Notes: generated by a model not told the origin, from the letters alone. Shown: positions 1 to 6,147, counted from the stretch's first letter. The stretch is DNA of 7,251 bases from Thermoflexales bacterium (GCA_017999195.1 JAGOBP010000206.1:1-7251), one strand, 5' to 3'. A program made the numbers and translations.

Positions 1-143
1 ACAGCGAAGATCGCGAATACTATCTTACCTTGGAAGATTGCGAATTGATGGCGGAGCAGGGCATTGATCCGTCGTTGATCGAGGCGCTGCGCGGCGCGCT
101 GAAGGGCCGCGACGATATGGACCTGCTGTACGCCGCCGAATAA
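1..143 (+). CDS. C-terminal end of an unrecognised protein (5' partial)
   Basis: An open frame enters from the left edge (first full codon at position 3) and ends at TAA 141-143, giving about 46 residues. The peptide is acidic, with a motif SEDREYYLTLEDCELM, then GIDPSLIEALRGALKGRDDMDLLYAAE at the end. Reading as coding is supported by the absence of stops in this frame, codon use like the downstream genes, and an 8-nt gap to the next start, which is the packing expected within an operon. No family is recognisable from this short tail, and its function cannot be given. Two overlapping minus-strand open frames in this area are the shadow of this gene and of the one that follows. Confidence 0.6.
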   Translation, partial: SEDREYYLTLEDCELMAEQGIDPSLIEALRGALKGRDDMDLLYAAE

Positions 144-151
144 CCCCAACC

Positions 152-1756
152 ATGACATCGCTGGATACGGTCATCGCCGAAGTCGTTGTGTTTGCCGATC
201 GCGCCCGCGTGATCCGGCGCGGCTCGCTGGCGCTGGAGACGGGCGTCCATTCGATCGAGGTGGCCAATCTGCCGCTGGTGCTGCAACCGGATTCGGTGCG
301 CGCGGCTGGCGGCGGCACGGCTCGCGCCGCGCTGCTGGGCGTGGAAGTGCGCCATATGTTTTTTTCGGAAACGCCCGTGGCCGAAGTTCAAGCGCTTGAA
401 CTTCAGATCGAAGCCTTGACCACGCAGGACAAAGCGCTGGCCGATCAAGCCGAGGCCGCCACCGTGCGCGCGGGCTTCGCGCGCGGCCTGTCCGATAAGG
501 CTACCGAGCAATTGGCGCGCGGGCTGGCCTTTGGGCGGGCAGAGATCGATCGGGGGGCGGTGCTGATTGATTTTGTGCAACAGCAATTGTCGCAGGCGCA
601 ATCAACGCTGCGTGATCTGGCGATACAACGGCAAACGCTGCAACGCCAACTGACCAAACTCAACAACGACCTGCAAAGCAAACGCTCCGCGCAGCCGCGC
701 GAACGGTACTCGGCCTTCATCGAGGTCGAAGTGACGCAGCCCGGCGAACTCAACATCCAGTTGACCTACATGGTCGCGCTGGCGCGTTGGGCGGCGCTGT
801 ACGATCTGCGCTTTGAGGAAACGGCCGAGCCGATGGTGCAGGTGGGCTATCTGGGTCAGGTTACGCAATCGACGGGCGAGGACTGGCTGAATGTGGCGCT
901 GACGCTCTCGACGGCGCGGCCCGCGTTAGTGACTGTTAAGCCGGAATTGACGCCGTGGTACGTTCAAGAAGTGCCGCCCCCGCCGATGATGCAATTAGCC
1001 AGAGGCAAGGCGATGTTTGCCGCAGGCGCACCCGCGCCTGCTCCGGCGGTGCGGGCCGACATGATGGCTGGTGCTATCCCTGATGCCGAGCCGCAGTCGT
1101 TTCAGGCGTTGGATGTGCCCGAAGCCATGGTCGAAAGCCGTGGCGCGACGGTGACGTTTAAGTTGGCGCAGGTCGTGTCGGTGCCCAGCGACAATTCGCC
1201 GCACAAGGTCAACATCGCCGCGATTAGCCTGCCGCCCAAGTTGGACTATCTGAGCGTGCCCAAGCTAGCCGAAGCCGTGTACCGGCGGGCGACGCTCACC
1301 AATCGGAGCGAGTATCTGCTCTTGCCAGGCCAAGCCAATCTCTTTGTCGACGGCGACTTCGTCGGCACGCTCACGCTTGATCGCGTCGCGCCCAACGAAG
1401 AATTCGATCTGACGCTGGGCGTGGATGAGCGCGTGGTGGTGACGCGCGAACTGAAGGCGCGCGAGGTCGATAAGAAGATCATCGGTGATCGCCGCCGCAT
1501 TCGCGTGGCGTATGAAATTGAAGTGCGTAATCTGCGCGATCGCGCCATCGATCTGGAAGTGCGCGATCAGTTACCGGTCAGCCGTCACGAGCAGATCAAA
1601 GTGAAACTGGAAGCGGCTGATCCCAAACCGATCGAGCAAACGGAACTGAACGAACTGATCTGGAAATTGTCGCCAGCGGCGAATGCGAAGCAACTGTGCC
1701 GCTTCGACTTTACCATTGAGCATCCTGCTTTAATGCAGGTCATAGGCTTGCCCTGA
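152..1756 (+). CDS. DUF4140/DUF4139 domain protein, mucoidy inhibitor MuiA family
   Basis: 534 aa with the family layout. An N-terminal DUF4140-like beta domain covers about residues 5-75 (VIAEVVVFADRARVIRRG, then HSIEVANLPL and DSVRA). A long alanine/glutamine-rich coiled coil follows at about 78-185, then a DUF4139 region from about 200 to the end. The DUF4139 half contains the usual LTYMV...ARWAALYDLR and TGEDWLNVALTLSTARP segments. It is interrupted at about 270-320 by a low-complexity Pro/Ala/Met linker (PPPP at 275-278) before the TFKL core resumes. No signal peptide or membrane helix is visible, so a cytosolic location is inferred. The biochemical role of the family is unknown; the name comes from a mucoidy phenotype. 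The ATG at 152 has no clear Shine-Dalgarno sequence. It lies 8 nt after the preceding stop, so translational coupling is likely. hflX follows on the same strand. Confidence 0.85.
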   Translation: MTSLDTVIAEVVVFADRARVIRRGSLALETGVHSIEVANLPLVLQPDSVRAAGGGTARAALLGVEVRHMFFSETPVAEVQALELQIEALTTQDKALADQAEAATVRAGFARGLSDKATEQLARGLAFGRAEIDRGAVLIDFVQQQLSQAQSTLRDLAIQRQTLQRQLTKLNNDLQSKRSAQPRERYSAFIEVEVTQPGELNIQLTYMVALARWAALYDLRFEETAEPMVQVGYLGQVTQSTGEDWLNVALTLSTARPALVTVKPELTPWYVQEVPPPPMMQLARGKAMFAAGAPAPAPAVRADMMAGAIPDAEPQSFQALDVPEAMVESRGATVTFKLAQVVSVPSDNSPHKVNIAAISLPPKLDYLSVPKLAEAVYRRATLTNRSEYLLLPGQANLFVDGDFVGTLTLDRVAPNEEFDLTLGVDERVVVTRELKAREVDKKIIGDRRRIRVAYEIEVRNLRDRAIDLEVRDQLPVSRHEQIKVKLEAADPKPIEQTELNELIWKLSPAANAKQLCRFDFTIEHPALMQVIGLP

Positions 1757-1760
1757 GATA

Positions 1761-1767
1761 AAGGTGG
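1761..1767 (+). promoter_or_regulatory. ribosome binding site that questions the hflX start
   Basis: AAGGTGG sits 27 nt before the TTG at 1795, too far to serve it. It lies only 3 nt before ATT 1771 and 6 nt before ATT 1774. The frame is open back to the TAA at 1759-1761, and no ATG, GTG or TTG occurs between that stop and 1795. Either ATT is the start codon, or the TTG is used with poor ribosome binding. Confidence 0.55.
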
Positions 1768-1794
1768 TTCATTATTACCAAGAATCGTGAAGCA

Positions 1795-3135
1795 TTGTCA
1801 ACGGCCGCGCCGCGCCTGCGCGCTTTTATGGTGGGCGTCGAGGTGCGTGGCGCCAATAATCTGCTCCCCCTGGAGGACTCGCTGGATGAACTGCGGGCGC
1901 TGGCGGATACGGCCGGCCTGGATGTGGTGGGCGAACTGACCCAGAAACTGGATCACATCGAGGCGTCCACGTTTATCGGTACCGGCAAGGTTGAAGAACT
2001 GAAGACGTGGCAGGCCGAACTTGATTTTGATGTGGTGCTGTTTGACGATGAACTCTCGCCGCGGCATCAACGCAATCTGGAGAAAGAACTGGGCGACGAT
2101 GTGCGCGTGCTCGATCGGACGGCGCTGATTCTGGACATCTTCGCCCAACATGCGCGCACGCGCGAAGGCGCACTGCAAGTCGAACTGGCGCAATACGAAT
2201 ATCGTTTGCCGCGGCTGACGCGGCAGTGGACGCACCTGGTGCGACAGGCGGGCGGCGGGGCAGGGCGATCGGGCACGGCGGGCGTGGGCTTGCGCGGCCC
2301 CGGCGAGACGCAGTTGGAAGTGGACCGCCGCCAGATCCGATCGCGCCTCACGTTCCTGAAGACCGAACTGGAAGGCGTGCGGCAGCATCGCCAGCAATAT
2401 CGCGCCCAGCGCAAACGCGCGCAAGTGCCGGTCGTGTCGATTGTGGGTTACACCAATGCGGGCAAATCGTCGCTGCTGAATGCGCTGGTCGATACCGCCG
2501 GCGCGAAGCAAACCGCGCCCGTTTTAGCCGAAGACAAGTTGTTTGCCACGCTCGATCCGACCACGCGCCGGGCGCGCCTGCCCGGCGGCAAAGCGGCCTT
2601 GTTTACAGACACGGTGGGTTTTATTCAGAAGTTGCCCACGGGCTTAGTGGCAGCCTTTCGCGCCACACTCGAAGAGATCGAAGAAGCCGATCTGTTGCTG
2701 CACGTGGTGGACATCACGCACCCCAACGCAATCGAGCAAGCCAAATCGGTCGAGCGCACACTGGCCGAATTGGACATCACCGACATCCCGATTGTGGTCG
2801 CACTCAACAAGATCGATCGGCTGGATGACGATCAGCGCGAGGCGGTGTTGAGTGAGCAATTCCCGCACAGTGTGCCGATCTCGGCCTTGAAGCAGATCAA
2901 TCTCGATCGGTTATTGAAACTGATCGAGCACGAGTTGTACGAAAGCCTGATGCCGATCACCATCCGCTTGCCCTATCGGCGCTCTGATCTGGTGGCGGTG
3001 TTTCATGATAACGGCCGCGTGGATGAAGAAACGTACGGCGAAAGCAACATCACCATTACAGGCCGCGTGCCCGCGCGGTATCTGGCGCTGTTCCGGCCCT
3101 TTGTCGTGAAAGGCAGCGCAGGAGTCAAGGCATAA
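1795..3135 (+). CDS. hflX: GTPase HflX, ribosome-associated splitting factor
   Basis: 446 aa from TTG 1795, or 453 aa if translation starts at ATT 1774 as the ribosome binding site suggests. HflX binds the 50S subunit, splits stalled or idle 70S ribosomes during stress, and hydrolyses GTP. The N-terminal HflX domain has FIGTGKVEEL (about 60-69), LFDDELSPRHQRNLEKEL and VLDRTALILDIFAQHARTREG. A Gly-rich linker with GLRGPGETQLEVDRR at about 153-178 comes next. The G domain shows G1 GYTNAGKSS at 218-226, G3 DTVGF at 272-276, G4 NKID at 338-341 and G5 SAL at 363-365. A short C-terminal domain ends at TAA 3133-3135. All GTPase motifs are intact and the length is normal for the family. The gene lies 38 nt after the DUF4139 gene and overlaps the next start by one base, so co-transcription is likely. 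Confidence 0.96.
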   Translation: MSTAAPRLRAFMVGVEVRGANNLLPLEDSLDELRALADTAGLDVVGELTQKLDHIEASTFIGTGKVEELKTWQAELDFDVVLFDDELSPRHQRNLEKELGDDVRVLDRTALILDIFAQHARTREGALQVELAQYEYRLPRLTRQWTHLVRQAGGGAGRSGTAGVGLRGPGETQLEVDRRQIRSRLTFLKTELEGVRQHRQQYRAQRKRAQVPVVSIVGYTNAGKSSLLNALVDTAGAKQTAPVLAEDKLFATLDPTTRRARLPGGKAALFTDTVGFIQKLPTGLVAAFRATLEEIEEADLLLHVVDITHPNAIEQAKSVERTLAELDITDIPIVVALNKIDRLDDDQREAVLSEQFPHSVPISALKQINLDRLLKLIEHELYESLMPITIRLPYRRSDLVAVFHDNGRVDEETYGESNITITGRVPARYLALFRPFVVKGSAGVKA

Positions 3136-3362
3136 TGGAGAAAATCGATCGCGCGTTTTCCAAGTGGCTGGATCGGGTTTCCGACTATATCGCCGGACAT
3201 CGCGGCCTGCCGATCTTGCTGGCTGTGGGGCTGGTCGTGCTGAATTACATCTTGCGCGTGATACCAGAGACGCAGTTAGGCTTTGTGGAATCGACTGATC
3301 TCTTGCTGCATCTGGCCGTGGTCGTGGGCTTGATCGGGGTATTGCTGGGCGAAGCGCTGTAA
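3135..3362 (+). CDS. small protein with two membrane helices, coupled to hflX
   Basis: 75 aa. The start codon shares one base with the hflX stop (TAATG at 3133-3137), and a GGAG at 3121-3124 lies 10 nt upstream, so translational coupling with hflX is strongly suggested. Residues 1-24 are charged and amphipathic (MEKIDRAFSKWLDRVSDYIAG). Two hydrophobic stretches follow, at about 25-44 (LPILLAVGLVVLNYIL) and about 55-72 (TDLLLHLAVVVGLIGVLLG), joined by a short polar loop RVIPETQLGFVES. An inner-membrane hairpin protein is predicted. I do not recognise a named family. The clean start, strong coupling and well-formed helices make a real gene more likely than chance. It is the last gene before the terminator. 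Confidence 0.8.
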   Translation: MEKIDRAFSKWLDRVSDYIAGHRGLPILLAVGLVVLNYILRVIPETQLGFVESTDLLLHLAVVVGLIGVLLGEAL

Positions 3363-3383
3363 GACGCCGGGGACACGTAAACC

Positions 3384-3420
3384 AATCGGGGCTGGTGAGA
3401 TTCTCATCAGCCCCGATTTT
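3384..3420. terminator. hairpin terminator between convergent genes
   Basis: The arms AATCGGGGCTGGTGAGA (3384-3400) and TCTCATCAGCCCCGATT (3402-3418) pair over about 16 bp with one G-T wobble and a loop of about 3 nt. On the + strand the stem runs into TTTT then GTT, giving an intrinsic terminator for the hflX string 21 nt after its last stop. On the - strand the hairpin lies just beyond the stop of the convergent lipoprotein gene (3422), but the tail there is weaker (GGTTTAC). Use in both directions is plausible. Confidence 0.85.
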
Positions 3421-3421
3421 G

Positions 3422-4801
3422 TTACGGGAAATTTTGATAGATGCGAATATGTCCGCCGTTGGAAACGGCGATGACTTTCACGCGCGCAGGCCCGCGATCT
3501 GCCGGCGGAATCGGGCAACGCGCTGGATACATTCGGACATCACCAGTTATCAACGCGGCGGGTGTAGCCTGCGCGGCTGGCGGCGAACCAGTCGGAACCT
3601 GGTCGATGGGGATCTCGACGGCCGCGCTGGGCGTGCCCTGAAAACCGCTCAATATCTCCGGCGGAATCGTGGCCGATTGAATCGGTGATTGCGGGGCGGG
3701 CAGGGTTAACGATAGCATAGTGGGTGTGGGACTTAAACCGTCCAACAATAACGTTGCCATGAAGAATTCGCTGACCTGGGGAATCTCTAGCAACAGGTTG
3801 CGGGCGGTGGAGTGAAAGGCAAAACTGCGCTGCGTGACAATGCCGTTCAAACTGGCTGCCCCGACTGAGCGGGTGTCGCCCTTGTTGATGGTGACTTGGC
3901 CGCGCTCCCGATGGTCACGGTCGTCGGCGCGAATGACATACGGCACACCCGCATCGAAGGTGCCGCAGACCGGCGTGCTCCGGTTGTCGACAAAAGACGG
4001 GAACTGCACATCGATCGTATTAACCGTGGTGTTGGCCTCGATCTCGTAAACGTCGAAGCGCGGCATCATGACGGTGATATTACTGCCGCTGCTGGTGGTG
4101 AAGGAACTGGTGCCGGACAGTAATTTGCCGGCAAAGAAAATGTCCCCCGCGCCCGTGCTGGCGTTGATATTCACGTCTTCGGCTGTCACCTGAATCGGCC
4201 CGTTCTCGGTGCGCAGCGTCAATTGCTTGTGCGCGCTGTCCACGGTGATGCCGCTTTTGGCGGTCAGGGTCAGGTTATTCGTCGTGCCCCACGCCGAAAT
4301 TGAGCCGCTGGCCTGCGCCGTGACCTCGCCGGTATTCCCGCTAATCTGGATATTGCCGCGCTCGGCGACGATTTTGATCGGCACCTCCTTCTGGACGTAC
4401 AGGTGCGTTTCCAGTTCCGGCGCACCGGTTCCGGGCAAGATTTCTACAAACTCGACCATATCCCCATCTTGCTTCTCCCCAAATCGCACCGTGTCTAAAA
4501 TAAAGTTTTTTTCGGTCGGATTGTCGGTCAATAGCACGTTCCGGGCCACGATCAGCACGTGATTGACGTCTTCTGTTTTTTCGACCACGGTCACAAACAC
4601 ATTGCCTAAGGCCACACGCACGTTGATGGACTTGGGGACAAACCCATCCTGGGTGGGGGAACGTCCGCGAATCTCGACCGTGGGGCCTTGGGTTTCGTTG
4701 GGCGAATCGGCATTCCCCCGATTGGGCGCAATCACGCTGCACCCTGTCACGAATAAGGCGATCACACCGATCACCCAACCCAGCCTGAACCCGATAGGCA
4801 T
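3422..4801 (-). CDS. predicted lipoprotein with DUF4097-like beta-solenoid
   Basis: 459 aa from the ATG at 4801. A GTG at 4849 would add 16 residues in front of the signal peptide and has no ribosome binding site. The ATG has AGGGG a few bases upstream and gives a textbook lipoprotein signal: basic/hydrophobic MPIGFRLGWVIGVIALFVTG, then lipobox FVTG-C21. The mature protein starts with a Ser/Asn/Pro-rich spacer. Residues about 130-270 look like the DUF4097/adhesin-type solenoid: alternating short strands with SG.I, ENGPI, STGAGDI and SGSNI turns. The C-terminal part is Pro/Ala-rich (about 360-415) and ends in SNGGHIRIY (447-455), the repeat type seen in the neighbouring lipoprotein. The only other cysteines are C279 and C429, a possible disulfide. 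The protein is predicted to be anchored to the outer face of the cytoplasmic membrane. No substrate or partner is known. Confidence 0.8.
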   Translation of the reverse strand: MPIGFRLGWVIGVIALFVTGCSVIAPNRGNADSPNETQGPTVEIRGRSPTQDGFVPKSINVRVALGNVFVTVVEKTEDVNHVLIVARNVLLTDNPTEKNFILDTVRFGEKQDGDMVEFVEILPGTGAPELETHLYVQKEVPIKIVAERGNIQISGNTGEVTAQASGSISAWGTTNNLTLTAKSGITVDSAHKQLTLRTENGPIQVTAEDVNINASTGAGDIFFAGKLLSGTSSFTTSSGSNITVMMPRFDVYEIEANTTVNTIDVQFPSFVDNRSTPVCGTFDAGVPYVIRADDRDHRERGQVTINKGDTRSVGAASLNGIVTQRSFAFHSTARNLLLEIPQVSEFFMATLLLDGLSPTPTMLSLTLPAPQSPIQSATIPPEILSGFQGTPSAAVEIPIDQVPTGSPPAAQATPAALITGDVRMYPARCPIPPADRGPARVKVIAVSNGGHIRIYQNFP

Positions 4802-4892
4802 GTGGCCCCTAATGCTCGGAAAGTTGGGTTTAAGTTTGCATCCAAACACAATTTTTGTCTATTGGGGAAACTACTTAATTTCGGACGTGAAT

Positions 4893-4901
4893 GATCACCT
4901 C
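4893..4901 (-). promoter_or_regulatory. near-perfect anti-16S match in the spacer, no gene behind it
   Basis: On the minus strand GAGGTGATC matches the complement of the 16S rRNA 3' end over nine bases. It is followed by ATT and a five-codon frame (IHVRN, stop ending at 4875) in the leader of the lipoprotein gene that starts at 4801. It could be a leader peptide, a ribosome standby site, or coincidence. The surrounding spacer (4802-4943) is visibly more AT-rich than the genes and probably holds the promoter. I could not pick a convincing -35/-10 pair there. Confidence 0.25.
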
Positions 4902-4943
4902 TTTAGTTTGAAATCGGTTTGATTTGAGTCTTTTCTGAACGGT

Positions 4944-4980
4944 AAAAAATCGGGCGCTGGCCAATTGGCCAGCGCCCGAT
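4944..4980 (-). terminator. intrinsic terminator, perfect 32-nt palindrome plus T run
   Basis: The stem ATCGGGCGCTGGCCAA (4949-4964) is followed at once by its exact reverse complement (4965-4980). On the minus strand the stem leads into TTTTTT (4949-4944), and it begins 14 nt past the stop of the lipoprotein gene ending at 4995. On the + strand no T run follows, so it acts for the minus-strand gene. It separates the two tandem lipoprotein genes into different transcripts. Confidence 0.9.
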
Positions 4981-4994
4981 GGTGATGCGAAACC

Positions 4995-5885
4995 TTATCG
5001 GCTGCGTCGAAGTTCGATGTTGCCGTTGCTGGCATGCAAGCCGATCGTCGTGCCGGACTCGCCGCCCACCGTGCCGCGCAAGCGCGTGTCGCTGACATCA
5101 TTGCCGGACACCGCAAAGTCGCTGCTGATCTTGCCGTTGCTCGTGTCGGCATCCACGTTGAAGGCCGCGCCTGTGGGCAGGGTGATGACGATGCCCGAGT
5201 TGCTGGTGCGCAGTTCATGCGTGCCGCTGGCCAATGACCCCGTGAAGCGAATTTGCCCGTTGGAGGTGCGTGCATTGACGGCGACATTGTCGGCGGTGAC
5301 ATCGATGCCGCCGTTGCTCGTCTCCAGTTTTAGCAGGCCGCGCCCGCCGCTGACGGTGATCTGGCCGTTGCTGGTCTGCAAGTCGAGTTGGCCGACGGTG
5401 CCTTTGAGTTCGATCTTGCCGTTGGACGTTTTGGCGATCACGTCGCCGACCGGGCCGGAGGCGATGATGCCGCCGTTGCTGGCGCGCAGTTCCAACACGG
5501 TGCCATTGGGCACGGTCAACTGCGCCGATGCGCCGCTATTGCCCAGGTCCACGCGCTTGTCGGTGCGGCGCGCGGTGATGCGGATGGTGCCGCCGTCCTG
5601 CGTCATGATCACTTCGACGTTCTTCAAGTCGTCCTGCGCTTCGGCCTGGCTGTTGCCGCCGCCGCGCTTGGTCACTTTGGCGTTGACGCTGGGATTGCTG
5701 CCGGTGATCACGTCGATGCCGCCGTTGGACATCTCCACGATGATGCGCGGTGTGCCATCGGTGGTGAACGATTGGGTGACGACTTCTTCCTCTGTAAACA
5801 GATTGATGTTGATGTTGGCGCCACACGCCGCTAGGATCAGCGTGGCGATAACGAGCGTACTGAAGACGATGAATTTGCGGGACAT
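4995..5885 (-). CDS. predicted DUF4097 lipoprotein built of SNG repeats
   Basis: 296 aa. The ATG at 5885 is chosen because AGGAG lies 9 nt upstream and the protein then opens with a lipoprotein signal: MSRKF, hydrophobic VFSTLVIATLILA, lipobox LAA-C21. A frame extension to 5969 would bury the signal behind 28 residues. The mature protein is a DUF4097-type beta-solenoid with nine S-N turns, at residues 53, 136, 154, 172, 190, 208, 229, 249 and 286. The five from 136 to 208 are exactly 18 residues apart, as expected for one coil each. Typical turns are TSNGKIEL, TSNGQITV and TSNGGIDV. C21 is the only cysteine. The protein ends in a basic tail, ELRRSR. Predicted location is membrane-anchored on the extracytoplasmic side. 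Family members are annotated as putative adhesins, but no binding partner is established. A 294-aa open frame on the + strand opposite this gene is its shadow. Confidence 0.88.
   Translation of the reverse strand: MSRKFIVFSTLVIATLILAACGANININLFTEEEVVTQSFTTDGTPRIIVEMSNGGIDVITGSNPSVNAKVTKRGGGNSQAEAQDDLKNVEVIMTQDGGTIRITARRTDKRVDLGNSGASAQLTVPNGTVLELRASNGGIIASGPVGDVIAKTSNGKIELKGTVGQLDLQTSNGQITVSGGRGLLKLETSNGGIDVTADNVAVNARTSNGQIRFTGSLASGTHELRTSNSGIVITLPTGAAFNVDADTSNGKISSDFAVSGNDVSDTRLRGTVGGESGTTIGLHASNGNIELRRSR
5264..5480 (-). repeat. 54-nt periodic repeat inside the DUF4097 gene
   Basis: The codons for the S-N-G turns at residues 136, 154, 172, 190 and 208 recur every 54 nt. On the + strand this is seen as repeated 'ttgccgttgct/g'-like blocks. 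The repeat encodes one solenoid coil per unit. The DNA between the turn codons has diverged, so this is an old protein repeat and not a recent DNA duplication. Confidence 0.75.
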
Positions 5886-5894
5886 GGTAGGTTT

Positions 5895-5899
5895 CTCCT
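5895..5899 (-). promoter_or_regulatory. ribosome binding site of the SNG-repeat lipoprotein
   Basis: AGGAG on the minus strand lies 9 nt before ATG 5885. It fixes that start rather than the longer open frame that reaches back to 5969. Confidence 0.8.
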
Positions 5900-5918
5900 G
5901 AGTTTTGATTGCGCTGTA

Positions 5919-5939
5919 GCGTGTTGCGTGGTGCGTGAG
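5919..5939. repeat. three heptamer tandem copies (GCGTGNN)
   Basis: GCGTGTT, GCGTGGT and GCGTGAG follow one another with a 7-nt period in the leader of the minus-strand lipoprotein gene. The unit resembles the short tandemly repeated sequences known between genes of cyanobacteria and other filamentous bacteria. A function is not evident. Confidence 0.5.
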
Positions 5940-5940
5940 T

Positions 5941-5969
5941 AGTGTACTGTGATCAAGGGCCGGGGGCAA
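5941..5969 (-). promoter_or_regulatory. candidate promoter for the SNG-repeat lipoprotein
   Basis: On the minus strand TTGCCC (5969-5964) and TACACT (5946-5941) are separated by 17 nt, each matching the sigma-70 consensus at 4 of 6 positions, with a leader of about 50 nt to ATG 5885. The match is modest and may be chance, because this spacer contains many short repeats. Confidence 0.3.
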
Positions 5970-5986
5970 GGGACTTTAGTTGGAGT

Positions 5987-6004
5987 GTGAGTTAGTGAGT
6001 TAGT
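5987..6004. repeat. octamer tandem repeat (GTGAGTTA x2)
   Basis: Two exact copies of GTGAGTTA (5987-5994, 5995-6002) run on into GT. TAGTGAGTTAGT in this block matches the reverse complement of the downstream block at 6065-6096 with one mismatch, so the two blocks form an imperfect, widely spaced inverted repeat. Confidence 0.5.
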
Positions 6005-6064
6005 CGGGTCGTTTGAGGAGTCAGCACGCCCACGTGCGGATCGACCGCGCCACCCGGCGTCTAT

Positions 6065-6096
6065 CGCACTATCTCACTACGCCACTATTGCACTAT
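6065..6096. repeat. octamer tandem repeat (NNCACTAY x4)
   Basis: CGCACTAT, CTCACTAC, GCCACTAT and TGCACTAT follow directly with an 8-nt period. The block lies just upstream of the TATAAT box of the CHAT-STAND gene and overlaps its likely -35 position. A gain or loss of one unit would change the bases upstream of the promoter core. Confidence 0.6.
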
Positions 6097-6117
6097 CCAA
6101 CACCCCTCAAGTATAAT
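6088..6117 (+). promoter_or_regulatory. sigma-70-type promoter of the CHAT-STAND gene
   Basis: A perfect TATAAT (6112-6117) lies 30 nt upstream of the ATG. The best -35 candidate is TTGCAC (6088-6093), 18 nt upstream, with only the TTG matching. Transcription would begin near 6124 and give a short leader of roughly 25 nt containing the ribosome binding site. A consensus -10 box stands out in this GC-rich sequence. Confidence 0.6.
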
Positions 6118-6134
6118 GCGAGCATCTTCGTGAC

Positions 6135-6138
6135 AGGA
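6135..6138 (+). promoter_or_regulatory. ribosome binding site of the CHAT-STAND gene
   Basis: AGGA ends 9 nt before ATG 6148. It supports this ATG as the start, and hence the N-terminal GGDVTGRD motif as part of the protein. Confidence 0.6.
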
Positions 6139-6147
6139 CGCGCACTC

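Noticed and set aside
1724..1739. CCTGC-6 nt-GCAGG hairpin near the end of the DUF4139 gene as a terminator
   Set aside because: It lies inside the coding sequence, has only a 5-bp stem and no T run, and hflX follows closely on the same strand.
1798..2511. 237-aa minus-strand open frame opposite hflX
   Set aside because: It is an antisense shadow caused by GC-rich codon bias, with no recognisable motif and no ribosome binding site advantage.
2226..2828. 200-aa + strand open frame inside hflX
   Set aside because: It is Arg/Gly/Ala-rich shadow sequence in another frame of a gene with all GTPase motifs intact.
4802..4849. Upstream GTG start adding 16 residues to the downstream lipoprotein
   Set aside because: There is no ribosome binding site, and it would put a Cys-containing polar segment in front of a complete lipoprotein signal peptide.
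5017..5901. 294-aa open frame on the + strand opposite the SNG-repeat lipoprotein
   Set aside because: It is the mirror of the repeated SNG codons. The opposite frame has a ribosome binding site, lipobox and family fold, while this one shows only Leu/Pro/Val-rich repeats without domain features.
5987..6096. CRISPR array or attachment site
   Set aside because: The units are 7-8 nt with no spacers, and no integrase, transposase or tRNA gene lies nearby in the window.
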